Assembly: GCF_013318015.2 (NCBI RefSeq)
Contig: NZ_CP115843.1
Coordinates: 124,001 to 188,000 of the forward strand
Reading direction: 5' to 3'
Origin: Agrobacterium tumefaciens
GTDB taxonomy: Bacteria > Pseudomonadota > Alphaproteobacteria > Rhizobiales > Rhizobiaceae
DNA: 64,000 bases
A program made the position numbers and the translations under genes. Position 1 is the first letter of the stretch, and the number at the start of each line of letters is the position of its first letter. Positions 46,287 through 54,129 of this stretch are shown one piece after another. The notes beneath the pieces were generated by a model. It made no database searches and had not been told where the DNA came from. It saw nothing but the letters and a program-made list of their open reading frames with translations.

Positions 46287-46326
46287 GATGCCTGATGGAA
46301 AGCAATTTTGCGGTCCATCAGGCATC
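46287..46326 (+). terminator. 13-bp perfect hairpin after the F420-type reductase gene
   Basis: GATGCCTGATGGA at 46287-46299 pairs perfectly with TCCATCAGGCATC at 46314-46326. The loop itself contains GCAA-TT-TTGC, so the fold could be extended inwards. It begins 5 bp after the stop codon. No T-run follows, but the strength and position suggest a transcript end or mRNA barrier. Confidence 0.65.
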
Positions 46327-46398
46327 CAGCCTAAGCAAATTATCGTGGAACTGCGCTTAACTTACGTCGTGGCTGCGATACGCAACTGGAGGAACACA

Positions 46399-47097
46399 AT
46401 GAATTTCGTACGTACAGTGCCACTCGCCATCGGAATGCTTTTTGCGGCCGAAGGCCACTCAGCAGGAACTTCTGCATCACCCGCCGTTGGCGACTTCACT
46501 CTTTCGGGTGTTTCGCTCGAACAGTCGAGCTACAAGGGTGAACCAGCCTTCAGGATGGCGATGCCATCTGAGGCTATCCAAGACCCGCAGAAGGAAAAGC
46601 TTTCGGACCGGGACTTCATGGCATGGCTGCCTCAAGATTTTGGTGATGGCGTCATCGAGATCGAAGTGGCAAGTGAACTGGTTGAGAATGCTCCAGCATA
46701 CGCACGTGGGTTTATCGGCCTTACTTTCCGTATCGACAAGGACGGCCGCTTTGAAAGCATCTACCTGCGCCCGACGAACAGTACCGCGGACGATCAGGTG
46801 CGGCGCAACCACAGTGTGCAGTATGTAGCATACCCAGACTATCGTTTCGACAGGCTGAGGCAGGAATCACCTGAAAAATACGAGAGCTACGCGGAGCTTG
46901 ACCTAGAACGATGGATCCATATGAAGATCCTCGTATCCGGAGAAAGGGCAGAACTCTATCTCGACGGTAGTGAACGACCTGCTTTGATTGTCAGCGATCT
47001 AAAACTGGGAGCTGGTCAACGAGGCGGTGTGGGCGTCTGGCTGGAATCCGGCACGCTGGCCTATTTCCGAAACCTGAAGGTAACCCCTGCTCCTTGA
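46399..47097 (+). CDS. exported protein with a LamG/3-keto-glycosidase-like (DUF1080-type) fold
   Basis: Protein of 232 residues with a short signal peptide (NFVRTVPLAIGMLFAAEGHS, cleavage near HSAGTSA). The remainder has the beta-rich pattern of concanavalin-type jelly rolls: ARGFIGLTFRIDKDGRFESI, LYLRPTN-like strands, RWIHMKILVSGERAELYLDG and closing GVWLESGTLAYFRNLKV. The start at 46399 is fixed by GGAGG 6 bases upstream. The role is unknown; binding or trimming of carbohydrate is possible by fold. It stands alone. Confidence 0.78.
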   Translation: MNFVRTVPLAIGMLFAAEGHSAGTSASPAVGDFTLSGVSLEQSSYKGEPAFRMAMPSEAIQDPQKEKLSDRDFMAWLPQDFGDGVIEIEVASELVENAPAYARGFIGLTFRIDKDGRFESIYLRPTNSTADDQVRRNHSVQYVAYPDYRFDRLRQESPEKYESYAELDLERWIHMKILVSGERAELYLDGSERPALIVSDLKLGAGQRGGVGVWLESGTLAYFRNLKVTPAP

Positions 47098-47106
47098 AAA
47101 AAATTG

Positions 47107-47125
47107 GACGGGCCAAGGGCCCGTC
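47107..47125. terminator. GC-rich hairpin, possible bidirectional terminator
   Basis: GACGGGCC-AAG-GGCCCGTC, a perfect 8-bp stem 9 bp after the stop of the jelly-roll gene. On the minus strand it is followed by CAATTTTTTTC, so the best match to an intrinsic terminator is for leftward transcription. Confidence 0.6.
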
Positions 47126-47150
47126 ATGTTACGGCAATGCGGAAAGCTCA

Positions 47151-47183
47151 GCCTACACCTGATGATCTCTATCAGGTGTAGGC
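47151..47183. repeat. 13-bp perfect inverted repeat just before a short membrane ORF
   Basis: GCCTACACCTGAT at 47151-47163 and its exact complement ATCAGGTGTAGGC at 47171-47183, with a 7-base centre. It ends 2 bp before the ATG of a 35-codon frame that lacks a ribosome site. It may be an operator, a hairpin that blocks translation, or the terminator of the gene to the left. Confidence 0.6.
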
Positions 47184-47185
47184 CT

Positions 47186-47293
47186 ATGAAGTTCGCAAGC
47201 AACATTGTCCGTCTTTTTCTACGATATCTCTATCCGATCATCGTTCTTGCCATTCTAGTGGCTGGGCCTTTAAGTATTTTGCTGCTCAGGTGA
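47186..47293 (+). CDS. 35-aa membrane peptide, probably the front of a gene cut by an IS3-type element
   Basis: MKFASNIVRLFLRYLYPIIV followed by LAILVAGPLSILLLR: a positively charged start and one membrane helix. The stop TGA lies exactly where IS3-like sequence begins, so the frame is probably a truncated N-terminus of a larger membrane or membrane-fusion protein rather than a complete small protein. No ribosome site is visible because the inverted repeat occupies that space. Confidence 0.4.
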   Translation: MKFASNIVRLFLRYLYPIIVLAILVAGPLSILLLR

Positions 47294-47400
47294 CATGCGG
47301 GATGCGGACGAAAACTTGGACCACCAGGAGGTAGTTCATGTATTCCCATACAGACAGAATTCGCGCGGTCGAGCTGTACATTAAGCTCGACAAGCGGGTT
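47291..47400 (+). mobile_element. IS3-family insertion sequence, left-end fragment
   Basis: After a segment containing AACTTGGACCACC, a strong ribosome site (AGGAGGTAGTTC) leads to ATG 47338 and MYSHTDRIRAVELYIKLDKR. This is the typical first line of an IS3-family OrfA (MYSxxDRIRAVxLYIKLGKR). The homology ends at about 47400, where a regulator fragment begins. Only the left end remains. Confidence 0.72.
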
Positions 47401-47797
47401 TAGGATCGGCGACACGATCAAACGCTTCATAGCATGGCGCAAAGCCACGGGCCTGAATCCGAAGACCAGTTTGACTTTCAACATCTTCCATTCCAATCCA
47501 CGTGTGACGTCTCCGGACGAGTATCGGCTGGACCTTTGTGTCAGCACTGATCAGCCGATCAAGACGAACGAAGAGCATATTGAGGCGGGCATGATCCCCG
47601 GCGGCCGTTGCGCCGTGCTGAAAGTCGCCGACAATACTGATGATCTGGAGCCTGCCGCGCTTTACCTCTGTCGCGATTGGCTGCCGGCCAGTGGCGAGGA
47701 AGCGAGGGATTTCCCCCTGTATTGCCAGTACCTCATCTTCTTTCCGGAAGCACCTGAACATGCGGCAGTGGCAGAGCTCTTCCTGCACCAGAAATAG
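47401..47797 (+). pseudogene. GyrI-like effector-binding domain, C-terminal fragment
   Basis: The frame reads GDTIKRFIAWRKATGLNPKT, NIFHSNPRVTSPDEYRLDLC, GGRCAVLKVADNTDDLEPAA and RDWLPASGEEARDFPLYCQY to the end at 47797. This is the GyrI-like (SbmC/Rob-type) effector domain found at the C-terminus of AraC regulators. The DNA-binding part and the start of the domain are missing and the fragment is joined directly to IS3 sequence. A short internal start (TTG 47471) exists, but a working protein is unlikely. Confidence 0.72.
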
Positions 47798-48085
47798 CGA
47801 ACCTCTGTGGCGGCTTGTCCGTTTCCGTCCACGGCGGCGGACAAGCAGCTTTCAACCCAAATCTCCCGATCCGGCTCAACAGCGCGTTCGCTGAGCGTGG
47901 GCATTCCATCAGGCGATATTATAGCGGCCTTCACCGGATGGCTACTCCGCAACAACAGAAAATGATGGTGTGGAACGGCCCTTCGCACCGCATCGAGGAT
48001 GGCCGCGTAAATCAAACCAAACGGTCTCCGATAAACCCGGGGCGGTTCAGTTCAATTGAAATGATTTTATTCGAATTGATGCAGC

Positions 48086-48112
48086 AGAAAAGGCCGGACA
48101 ATGTCCGACCTT
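48086..48112 (-). terminator. intrinsic terminator of the liv-type operon
   Basis: On the minus strand AAGGTCGGAC-ATT-GTCCGGCCTT (10-bp stem with one G:U pair) runs into TTTT. It lies 29 bp after the livM stop. The remaining bases 47798-48085 hold no recognised gene. Confidence 0.8.
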
Positions 48113-48140
48113 ACGCGGTTTTAGATTCTGCCGGAAGTTC

Positions 48141-49136
48141 CTAGAGGGTTTTCCCGGTCTTACGTCCGATCAAGCCAATGATGCCATCTCTGAACATCAA
48201 CACACATACGACAAATACGACACCCTGAATTACGGTCACCCAAGCGCCGAATGGGGCGAGGTAGTTTGCCATTGCGGTGATTATAAATGATCCAACAATT
48301 GGCCCAAAGATCGTCCCCATGCCACCAACCAGTGTCATCAGTACGACTTCACCTGACATGGACCAGTGTACGTCTGTTAGGGACGCCAGTTGGAACACGA
48401 TGGCTTTGGTAGCGCCTGCAACACCAGTTAACGTTGCCGAGAGCACAAACACCGCGAGTTTGTACCTGTTGATGTCATAACCCAGCGAGGTAGCGCGCAC
48501 CTCGTTTTCCCGAATTGCCTTGAGAGCTTGTCCGAAAGGCGAGTGGATAATTCTGTAGATCAGTGCGAGCGTCGACAAAAAGATCAGCGCTACGACAACG
48601 TAGAGCGTGCTGTCACTCGCGAGATCGATAAAGCCGAACATCTTGCCTCGTGGTACAGCTTGGATTCCGTCTTCGCCGCCAGTGAAGGGGGCCTGTACAC
48701 ACACAAAATACACAAGTTGCGCCAATGCGAGGGTGATCATGGCGAAGTAGATACCTTGCCGTCTGATCGCCAGGGATCCTGCTACGAAGCCTAATATCGC
48801 TGAAACAATAGCACCGAAGAGAATAGCGAGCTCCGGCGGGAAGCCCCATATCTTGGCAGCATGCGCGCAAGCGTAGCTGGCCATGCCGAAATAAGCAGCG
48901 TGACCGAAAGAGAGTAGGCCTCCGTACCCAAGGAGGAGATTGAAAGCCAACGCATAGATGGAGAAACACAGCACCTTCATGACGAAGACCGGGTACAAAA
49001 ACATCGGCATGACTATCAACGCTAACGTGATGAGCCCGAAGACGATCAGGTGATCTTTGGCGCTACGATCATGTTCCGCGGGCAGGAGAGCACTTACGGT
49101 ATTTTGCTCGAATTCAGTTTGAACAGTTTGTTTCAT
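48141..49136 (-). CDS. livM: branched-chain-type ABC transporter permease LivM
   Basis: Inner-membrane permease of 331 residues with many helices (LIVFGLITLALIVMPMFLYP, LAFNLLLGYGGLLSFGHAAY, IYFAMITLALAQLVYFVCVQ). The cytoplasmic loop that meets the ATPase is near FGQALKAIRENEVRATSLGY. Length and motif fit LivM. The ATG at 49136 is preferred over a TTG five codons upstream. It follows livH by 21 bp. The class also carries aromatic acids, ureas and other organic acids, so the ligand need not be an amino acid. Confidence 0.94.
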   Translation of the reverse strand: MKQTVQTEFEQNTVSALLPAEHDRSAKDHLIVFGLITLALIVMPMFLYPVFVMKVLCFSIYALAFNLLLGYGGLLSFGHAAYFGMASYACAHAAKIWGFPPELAILFGAIVSAILGFVAGSLAIRRQGIYFAMITLALAQLVYFVCVQAPFTGGEDGIQAVPRGKMFGFIDLASDSTLYVVVALIFLSTLALIYRIIHSPFGQALKAIRENEVRATSLGYDINRYKLAVFVLSATLTGVAGATKAIVFQLASLTDVHWSMSGEVVLMTLVGGMGTIFGPIVGSFIITAMANYLAPFGAWVTVIQGVVFVVCVLMFRDGIIGLIGRKTGKTL

Positions 49137-49157
49137 TGGAACACCTATCAATCCATA

Positions 49158-50045
49158 TCAGACCGCGCGACCGAAGAGGCCCGCTGGCTTAATGAGCAAG
49201 ACAATCATCATCACGACGAAAATGACCGTAGAGGATGCCTCGGGGTAGAAAACCTTCGTTAGTCCCTCAAGGAGCCCAAGTGAAAAGCCTGTAATGACCG
49301 AACCTAGGATTGATCCCATTCCCCCAATTACCACCACGGCAAACACGACGATGATAAGATCAGCGCCCATATTTGGATTGACGGAGTAGAGCGGGGCTGC
49401 AAGCACGCCCGCAAATGCTGCAAGCGCTACACCAAACCCATATGTTATTGTCAGGAGAAGCGGGACATTCACTCCGAAGGCTTGGACAAGCGATGGGTTC
49501 TCTGTTGCTGCTCTCAGATAGGATCCGAGCTTCGTTTTCTCGATCACGAGCCAGGTTGCGATACATACCACCAGTGATACGACGATGACCCAACCTCTAT
49601 AGATTGGAAGGTACATGAACGGCAGGCGGTATCCGCCAGCAAGTTCAGGTGGAACCGCGTAAGGTATACCCGATACGCCATACTCGTTGCGAAACAGTCC
49701 CTGAATTATGAGAGAGATCCCAAACGTCAAAAGCAGACCGTACAAGTGATCGAGGTGATACAATCTGGAAATGAACAGCCGTTCGAACAGCACGCCGGTG
49801 GCACCAACAATGATCGGTGCCAGAAGGAGAGCCCACCAATATCCCAAGCCCAGGTAATTGAGCAGCATCCATGCGATGAAAGCGCCCATCATGTATTGGG
49901 CACCGTGGGTAAAATTGATGATGTTCAGCAATCCAAAAATAATCGCCAAGCCAAGTGAGAGAAGCGCGTAAAATGATCCGTTGATCAACCCTATCAAGAG
50001 CTGCCCGAACAACGCGTTCGCAGATATGTCGAAAAATGCGGTCAT
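49158..50045 (-). CDS. livH: branched-chain-type ABC transporter permease LivH
   Basis: Inner-membrane permease of 295 residues: LINGSFYALLSLGLAIIFGL, NIINFTHGAQYMMGAFIAWM, and the docking loop near TKLGSYLRAATENPSLVQAF. These match LivH over full length. The ATG at 50045 starts 1 bp after the livF stop (50047-50049), so translation is coupled. A GTG three codons upstream is also open. Confidence 0.94.
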   Translation of the reverse strand: MTAFFDISANALFGQLLIGLINGSFYALLSLGLAIIFGLLNIINFTHGAQYMMGAFIAWMLLNYLGLGYWWALLLAPIIVGATGVLFERLFISRLYHLDHLYGLLLTFGISLIIQGLFRNEYGVSGIPYAVPPELAGGYRLPFMYLPIYRGWVIVVSLVVCIATWLVIEKTKLGSYLRAATENPSLVQAFGVNVPLLLTITYGFGVALAAFAGVLAAPLYSVNPNMGADLIIVVFAVVVIGGMGSILGSVITGFSLGLLEGLTKVFYPEASSTVIFVVMMIVLLIKPAGLFGRAV

Positions 50046-50046
50046 G

Positions 50047-50793
50047 TCAGACACCTAGATACGAGTGCAGTTTCTGGATGTTGTTATCCAGTTCAACGTT
50101 GAGGATCATGTCGATGACTTTGCCGTGGTCGACGATGAAGTGCCGATCAGCAACAGATTGTGCAAACCGGAAATTCTGCTCCACGAGTATTATCGTGTAA
50201 CCTTCGAGCTTTAGCTTTTGTAGCATCGCGCCGATCTGTTGAACGATAACGGGAGCCAGCCCCTCGGTTGGCTCATCGAGCACGATCACTTTTGCGCCGG
50301 TTCGAAGTACACGTGCGATGGCAAGCATCTGTTGCTCGCCGCCCGACAACTTCGTGCCCTGGCTTTTTGATCTCTCTTTGAGGTTGGGAAACAACTCGTA
50401 GATTTGCTCAATCGACATCCCGCCAGCATTGATGCGCGGCGGAAGCATCAAGTTCTCCAGCACCGATAAGCTAGCGAAAATACCGCGCTCCTCGGGGACA
50501 TATGCCAAACCCATCCTGGCTATATGCCGAGAAGGCGCTTGGACAATCTGCTTGCCGTGAAACTCAATTGAGCCGCGACGCTTGGAGAGAATGCCCATGA
50601 TCGCTCGGAGCGTGGTTGTTTTTCCTGCTCCGTTTCGTCCCAGCAGTGTGACGACTTCTCCGCGTTTGACGTCAAAGGAAATACCATGCAAAACATGGCT
50701 CTCTCCATACCACGCTTCCAGCGCATCGACTTTCAAGCACACTTCGTCAGACTGCGCTTTAGCATTTCTGGAATGCTGCAATAACTCAGACAT
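50047..50793 (-). CDS. livF: branched-chain-type ABC transporter ATPase LivF
   Basis: ATPase of 248 residues. Walker A is LLGRNGAGKTTTLRAI, the signature LSGGEQQMLAIARVL, Walker B KVIVLDEPTEGLAP, switch His replaced by the usual Gln/Glu-rich ILVEQN. Short form without a C-terminal domain, as in LivF. The ATG at 50793 overlaps the livG stop by 8 bp. Confidence 0.94.
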   Translation of the reverse strand: MSELLQHSRNAKAQSDEVCLKVDALEAWYGESHVLHGISFDVKRGEVVTLLGRNGAGKTTTLRAIMGILSKRRGSIEFHGKQIVQAPSRHIARMGLAYVPEERGIFASLSVLENLMLPPRINAGGMSIEQIYELFPNLKERSKSQGTKLSGGEQQMLAIARVLRTGAKVIVLDEPTEGLAPVIVQQIGAMLQKLKLEGYTIILVEQNFRFAQSVADRHFIVDHGKVIDMILNVELDNNIQKLHSYLGV

Positions 50794-51553
50794 GACCGGC
50801 TCCAATGTAAGCTTCAATCACCTGCGGATCCTGGGAAACGCTTTTGTAGTCGCCTTCGGCCAAGACCTGACCACGTGCCAGCACGGTTATGCGATCTGAC
50901 AGGTTCGCCACTACAGACAGATTGTGTTCGACCATAAGGATGGTTCGGTTCTTCGAGACTTGTTTGATGAGCGCAGCTGTGCGGTCAACGTCCTCGTGGC
51001 TCATTCCAGCCATAGGTTCATCAAGCAGCATCATTTCGGGATCCAGAGCGAGCGTTGTTGCGATCTCAAGCGCTCTCTTGCGGCCGTAGGAAAGCTCTTT
51101 TGCTTCTTTGTGAGCGAAGGCGGACAAACCAACGGATGCGACCAATTGATCTGCCTCATCGTTGAGGACGGCAAGAGTTTTATCCGACCGCCAAAAGTCA
51201 AAGGAGTCACCGCGTACGCGTCGCTGGAGGGCTACTCTGACATTCTCCCTCGCGGTCAAATTAGGGAATACTGCCGATATTTGGAACGACCTTACTAGGC
51301 CGAGCCGCGCGACACGCGAGGGATTGAGCTTCGTAATGTCGTGACCGTTGTATGAAATCCTGCCACTGGTCGGCGTCAGGAATTTTGTAAGCATGTTAAA
51401 ACAGGTTGTCTTTCCCGCTCCGTTGGGACCGATGAGTGCGTGTATGGTCCCGCGGCGGATGCTGAGATTTACGCCGTTCACGGCGTGAAACCCGCGAAAT
51501 TGCATGCCAAGGTTCTCAGCGACCAGGATATGATCCGTGCCAGATGTCGTCAT
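50786..51553 (-). CDS. livG: branched-chain-type ABC transporter ATPase LivG
   Basis: ATPase of 255 residues. Walker A is LIGPNGAGKTTCFNML, the signature LSYGRKRALEIATTLA (the LSYG form usual in LivG), Walker B MMLLDEPMAGMSHED, switch His in LMVEHNLSVVANLSD. The ATG at 51553 is taken over an earlier one five codons upstream. It is 73 bp after the binding-protein gene, with a hairpin in that gap. Confidence 0.94.
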   Translation of the reverse strand: MTTSGTDHILVAENLGMQFRGFHAVNGVNLSIRRGTIHALIGPNGAGKTTCFNMLTKFLTPTSGRISYNGHDITKLNPSRVARLGLVRSFQISAVFPNLTARENVRVALQRRVRGDSFDFWRSDKTLAVLNDEADQLVASVGLSAFAHKEAKELSYGRKRALEIATTLALDPEMMLLDEPMAGMSHEDVDRTAALIKQVSKNRTILMVEHNLSVVANLSDRITVLARGQVLAEGDYKSVSQDPQVIEAYIGAGHV

Positions 51554-51587
51554 GATTGATGCTCGCAAAAAAGAAAGAGCTCAAGCG

Positions 51588-51608
51588 CCGCCAACTGATC
51601 GCTGGCGG
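51588..51608 (-). other. hairpin between the binding-protein gene and livG
   Basis: CCGCCA-N9-TGGCGG, 6-bp stem, followed on the minus strand by a T-rich run about 10 bp later (CTCTTTCTTTTTT). Its position suits partial termination that lets more binding protein be made than transporter. Confidence 0.5.
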
Positions 51609-51626
51609 GGCTAATGAGGAGATCAA

Positions 51627-52823
51627 TTACCCGTTGATCTTGCAGCTTTCCAACCGTGGGGGCGCTGCGTCTTCGGCATTCACCTTCGCGATGAAGGAGT
51701 AGTAGTCCCAAGGTGCTTTCGACTCGTCAGGAGTTTTCACGCGGAAGAGATACAGATCGCGCATTACCCAACCGTCATCTCGAATTTTGGCGTCGTGAGT
51801 CATCATGTCGTTGACAGGCAACTCACGCATCGCCTTGGCGACTGCGCTGGACTCTGTCGTGCCCGCCTTCTCAACGCCCTTGATGTAATGACGCACGGCA
51901 CTATAGACGCCCGCCTGAGCCATCGTTGGCATACGGCCATTCATTTTCTCGCCAAATCGCTTGGACCAAGCTTTGGTCTCGTCGTCGAGGTCGTGGTAGA
52001 ATGCAGAGGTCAATGTGAGGTTCTGCGCGATTGGCAGACCAATGCTGTGTACGTCCGAGAGGAACGTCTGCATTGAGACAATCTTCTGTCCACCGTCTGC
52101 AATGCCGAACTCGGTGGATTGTTTGACGACGTTGATGAAGTCGGAACCGCCACTTACAAAGGCGACTACCTTCGCGCCAGAGCTTTGTGCCTGGAGCAAG
52201 TATGACGCAAAGTCGGTCGTACCGAGCGGATGCCAGACCGTCCCGACTACTTTTCCGCCACCTTTGGTGATAACGTCAGTAGCGTCTCGTACCATGGCAT
52301 GGCCGAAGGCGTAGTCCGCAGCTACGAAATACCAGGAATCGCCACCGTCTTTAAGAACAGCCGTCGCGGTGCTTCGAGCGGAAGATGCCGTATTGAAGGT
52401 GAACTGGAAGCTGGTCGGGGAGCACGATTTTCCGAGCAAATCCGAGCTGCTCGCACTAGAAAAAGCAACGATCTTATTCTTCTCGTTCGCGACCTGCTGT
52501 ACCGCCAAGGCGATGGAAGACACTGGGAGGTCGAAAATCGCAGTTACACCGTCGGCATCGTACCATTTCCGAGCGATGTTCGCCCCAATATCTGGTTTGC
52601 CCTGATGGTCGGCGACAAGAACTTCAATAGGCTGTCCCAGTACTTTACCGCCCGCGTCTTCTACAGCAAGCTCTGCGGCTACTACGGATCCAGGTCCAGC
52701 CAAATCGGCGTAAATGCCGCTTTGGTCATTCAGAATGCCGATTTTTACGGGGGTATCACTCTGTGCGAAAGCACAAGCAGCTGTCCCCAACAACGTCAAA
52801 ATAGTCAAAGCCGATTTAATCAC
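51627..52823 (-). CDS. ABC transporter substrate-binding protein (LivJ/K type)
   Basis: Periplasmic binding protein of 398 residues. The GTG at 52823 is fixed by GGAGGAGAAACCT just upstream. The signal peptide IKSALTILTLLGTAACAFAQ ends before SDTPVKIGIL. The mature part shows the type I fold (GILNDQSGIYADLAGPGSVV; later WYFVAADYAFGHAMVRDATD and GTVWHPLGTTDFASYLLQAQ). Members of this size bind branched-chain amino acids, amides, or aromatic and other organic acids. First gene of the importer operon, divergent from the IclR gene. Confidence 0.93.
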   Translation of the reverse strand: MIKSALTILTLLGTAACAFAQSDTPVKIGILNDQSGIYADLAGPGSVVAAELAVEDAGGKVLGQPIEVLVADHQGKPDIGANIARKWYDADGVTAIFDLPVSSIALAVQQVANEKNKIVAFSSASSSDLLGKSCSPTSFQFTFNTASSARSTATAVLKDGGDSWYFVAADYAFGHAMVRDATDVITKGGGKVVGTVWHPLGTTDFASYLLQAQSSGAKVVAFVSGGSDFINVVKQSTEFGIADGGQKIVSMQTFLSDVHSIGLPIAQNLTLTSAFYHDLDDETKAWSKRFGEKMNGRMPTMAQAGVYSAVRHYIKGVEKAGTTESSAVAKAMRELPVNDMMTHDAKIRDDGWVMRDLYLFRVKTPDESKAPWDYYSFIAKVNAEDAAPPRLESCKING

Positions 52824-53143
52824 AGGTTTCTCCTCCAGTACCTGATGACACGCCCCTACGGGCGCACTCCCCCCACTGTCGAACGCATTGGCGACCGACA
52901 TTGGCGATTTCTCTGAACTGTAATTTTCGCTCCAGCATCATCGGCCTCCCAGCCGTAAAACGATGCGGTTATGCGCAAAATACTCCCAAGATCGAAAGAA
53001 CAAGATTTTAAGTATCAAGTCAAGATATTATATATGAAACCTTATGGCTGTTTGCGATTATTCCAACTTTGGTGGCGGTGCAAATTTGTTTGGAAAGAGT
53101 TATAGGTCAACTCAGACTCGTCGGGGGGAAAACGGACTAGGCC
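52824..53143. promoter_or_regulatory. divergent region between the importer operon and iclR-type gene, with one ATCA-type element
   Basis: 320 bp of AT-rich sequence. At 53027-53038 the bases ATTATATATGAA match 10 of 12 positions of the element repeated three times at 56936-57018 (ATCATATGTGAA form). If the IclR protein binds that element, the importer and the catabolic genes would share control. No other gene or operator is recognised. Confidence 0.4.
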
Positions 53144-54067
53144 ATGGCAAGAGTAAAAATCGAGAAGGAAGTGGAAGATGAGCTTGAGGGAGGAAGTGCA
53201 GCGCCTGCTTATGCTGCACCTGCCTTGGAGAAGGGGCTCGATATCCTTGAGACTTTGTCGGCAAGCAACGTAGCATTATCTCAAATTGAGATTGCTGAGC
53301 GGATTGGCCGTAGTGTTAGCCAAATGTACCGTATGCTGACATGCCTAGTCTCGCGTAACTATGTTGCGAACGTCGGAGAATCATACTCAATAACGACGAA
53401 GTTGTTCGAGCTGGCTCACAACAATCCACCTACGAACCATCTCCTGTCAGAAGCCACACCAATCATGCAGGAATTGGCATCTGAGATCGAACAAGCCTGC
53501 CACCTAACGGTGTTCAGTGCAGGACGTCAGGTCGTCATCGCAAAGGTCGACAGCCCGAGCTGGGTTGGATTCAGTATTCGTGTAGGGGCACTCCTGGACT
53601 TACTCGTATCCGCATCAGGACGGGTGTTGCTGGCCTTTCAAGATCCAACCACACGAGATTTGCGGATTAAGGAAGCGCTGAGACACAGACCGCAGGACGC
53701 AGAGATCGAGATCGGTAAAATACTGGAAAGTATCCAGGATCGCGGGTTCGAGTCGATGGTAAGCATGCAAGTGAAAGGCCTTCACGCGATCAGTTTCCCA
53801 ATTCTGGATACTCGCAACCGAGCCATGGCTGCCCTGACCGTTCCTTATGCTGACCGCCTTGAGCAATCAGGAAGCAAATCCATCGCAGACGCAGAGGTAG
53901 CTTTAGGGCGTGCGGCCAAGACGTTGTCTGAACGAATGGGTTGGCGCGAAGGTGTTAGTAACGTTGAGATATTAGGGCTGGGCGAGGCGGGGGCTGATGA
54001 TACACCGCGCCGTCGGCGACGTGCAAAGTTGGGTAACGTCTCCGATACCGTTAGACAGCGGTCATAA
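53144..54067 (+). CDS. IclR-family transcriptional regulator
   Basis: Regulator of 307 residues. The winged HTH is near residues 28-85 (LEKGLDILETLSASNVALSQ, then IAERIGRSVSQMYRMLTCL). The effector domain runs from SEATPIMQELASEIEQACHL to the end of the fold near ADRLEQSGSKSIADAEVALG. It carries unusual ends: an acidic start (KEVEDELEGG) and a basic tail with TPRRRRRAK. IclR proteins of the PcaR/PobR type control aromatic and organic-acid degradation. It sits between the importer and the catabolic genes and is their most likely regulator. Confidence 0.92.
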   Translation: MARVKIEKEVEDELEGGSAAPAYAAPALEKGLDILETLSASNVALSQIEIAERIGRSVSQMYRMLTCLVSRNYVANVGESYSITTKLFELAHNNPPTNHLLSEATPIMQELASEIEQACHLTVFSAGRQVVIAKVDSPSWVGFSIRVGALLDLLVSASGRVLLAFQDPTTRDLRIKEALRHRPQDAEIEIGKILESIQDRGFESMVSMQVKGLHAISFPILDTRNRAMAALTVPYADRLEQSGSKSIADAEVALGRAAKTLSERMGWREGVSNVEILGLGEAGADDTPRRRRRAKLGNVSDTVRQRS

Positions 54068-54129
54068 CGGCGTGCGGTGGATGAAAAGCTATGGAGAGAG
54101 TATTTGCCCAGAGCGGTAAGCAACGTACG

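Noticed and set aside
47471..47797. GyrI-like protein of 108 aa as a complete gene
   Set aside because: The domain's own front is present only upstream of this start and joins IS3 sequence; it is a fragment.
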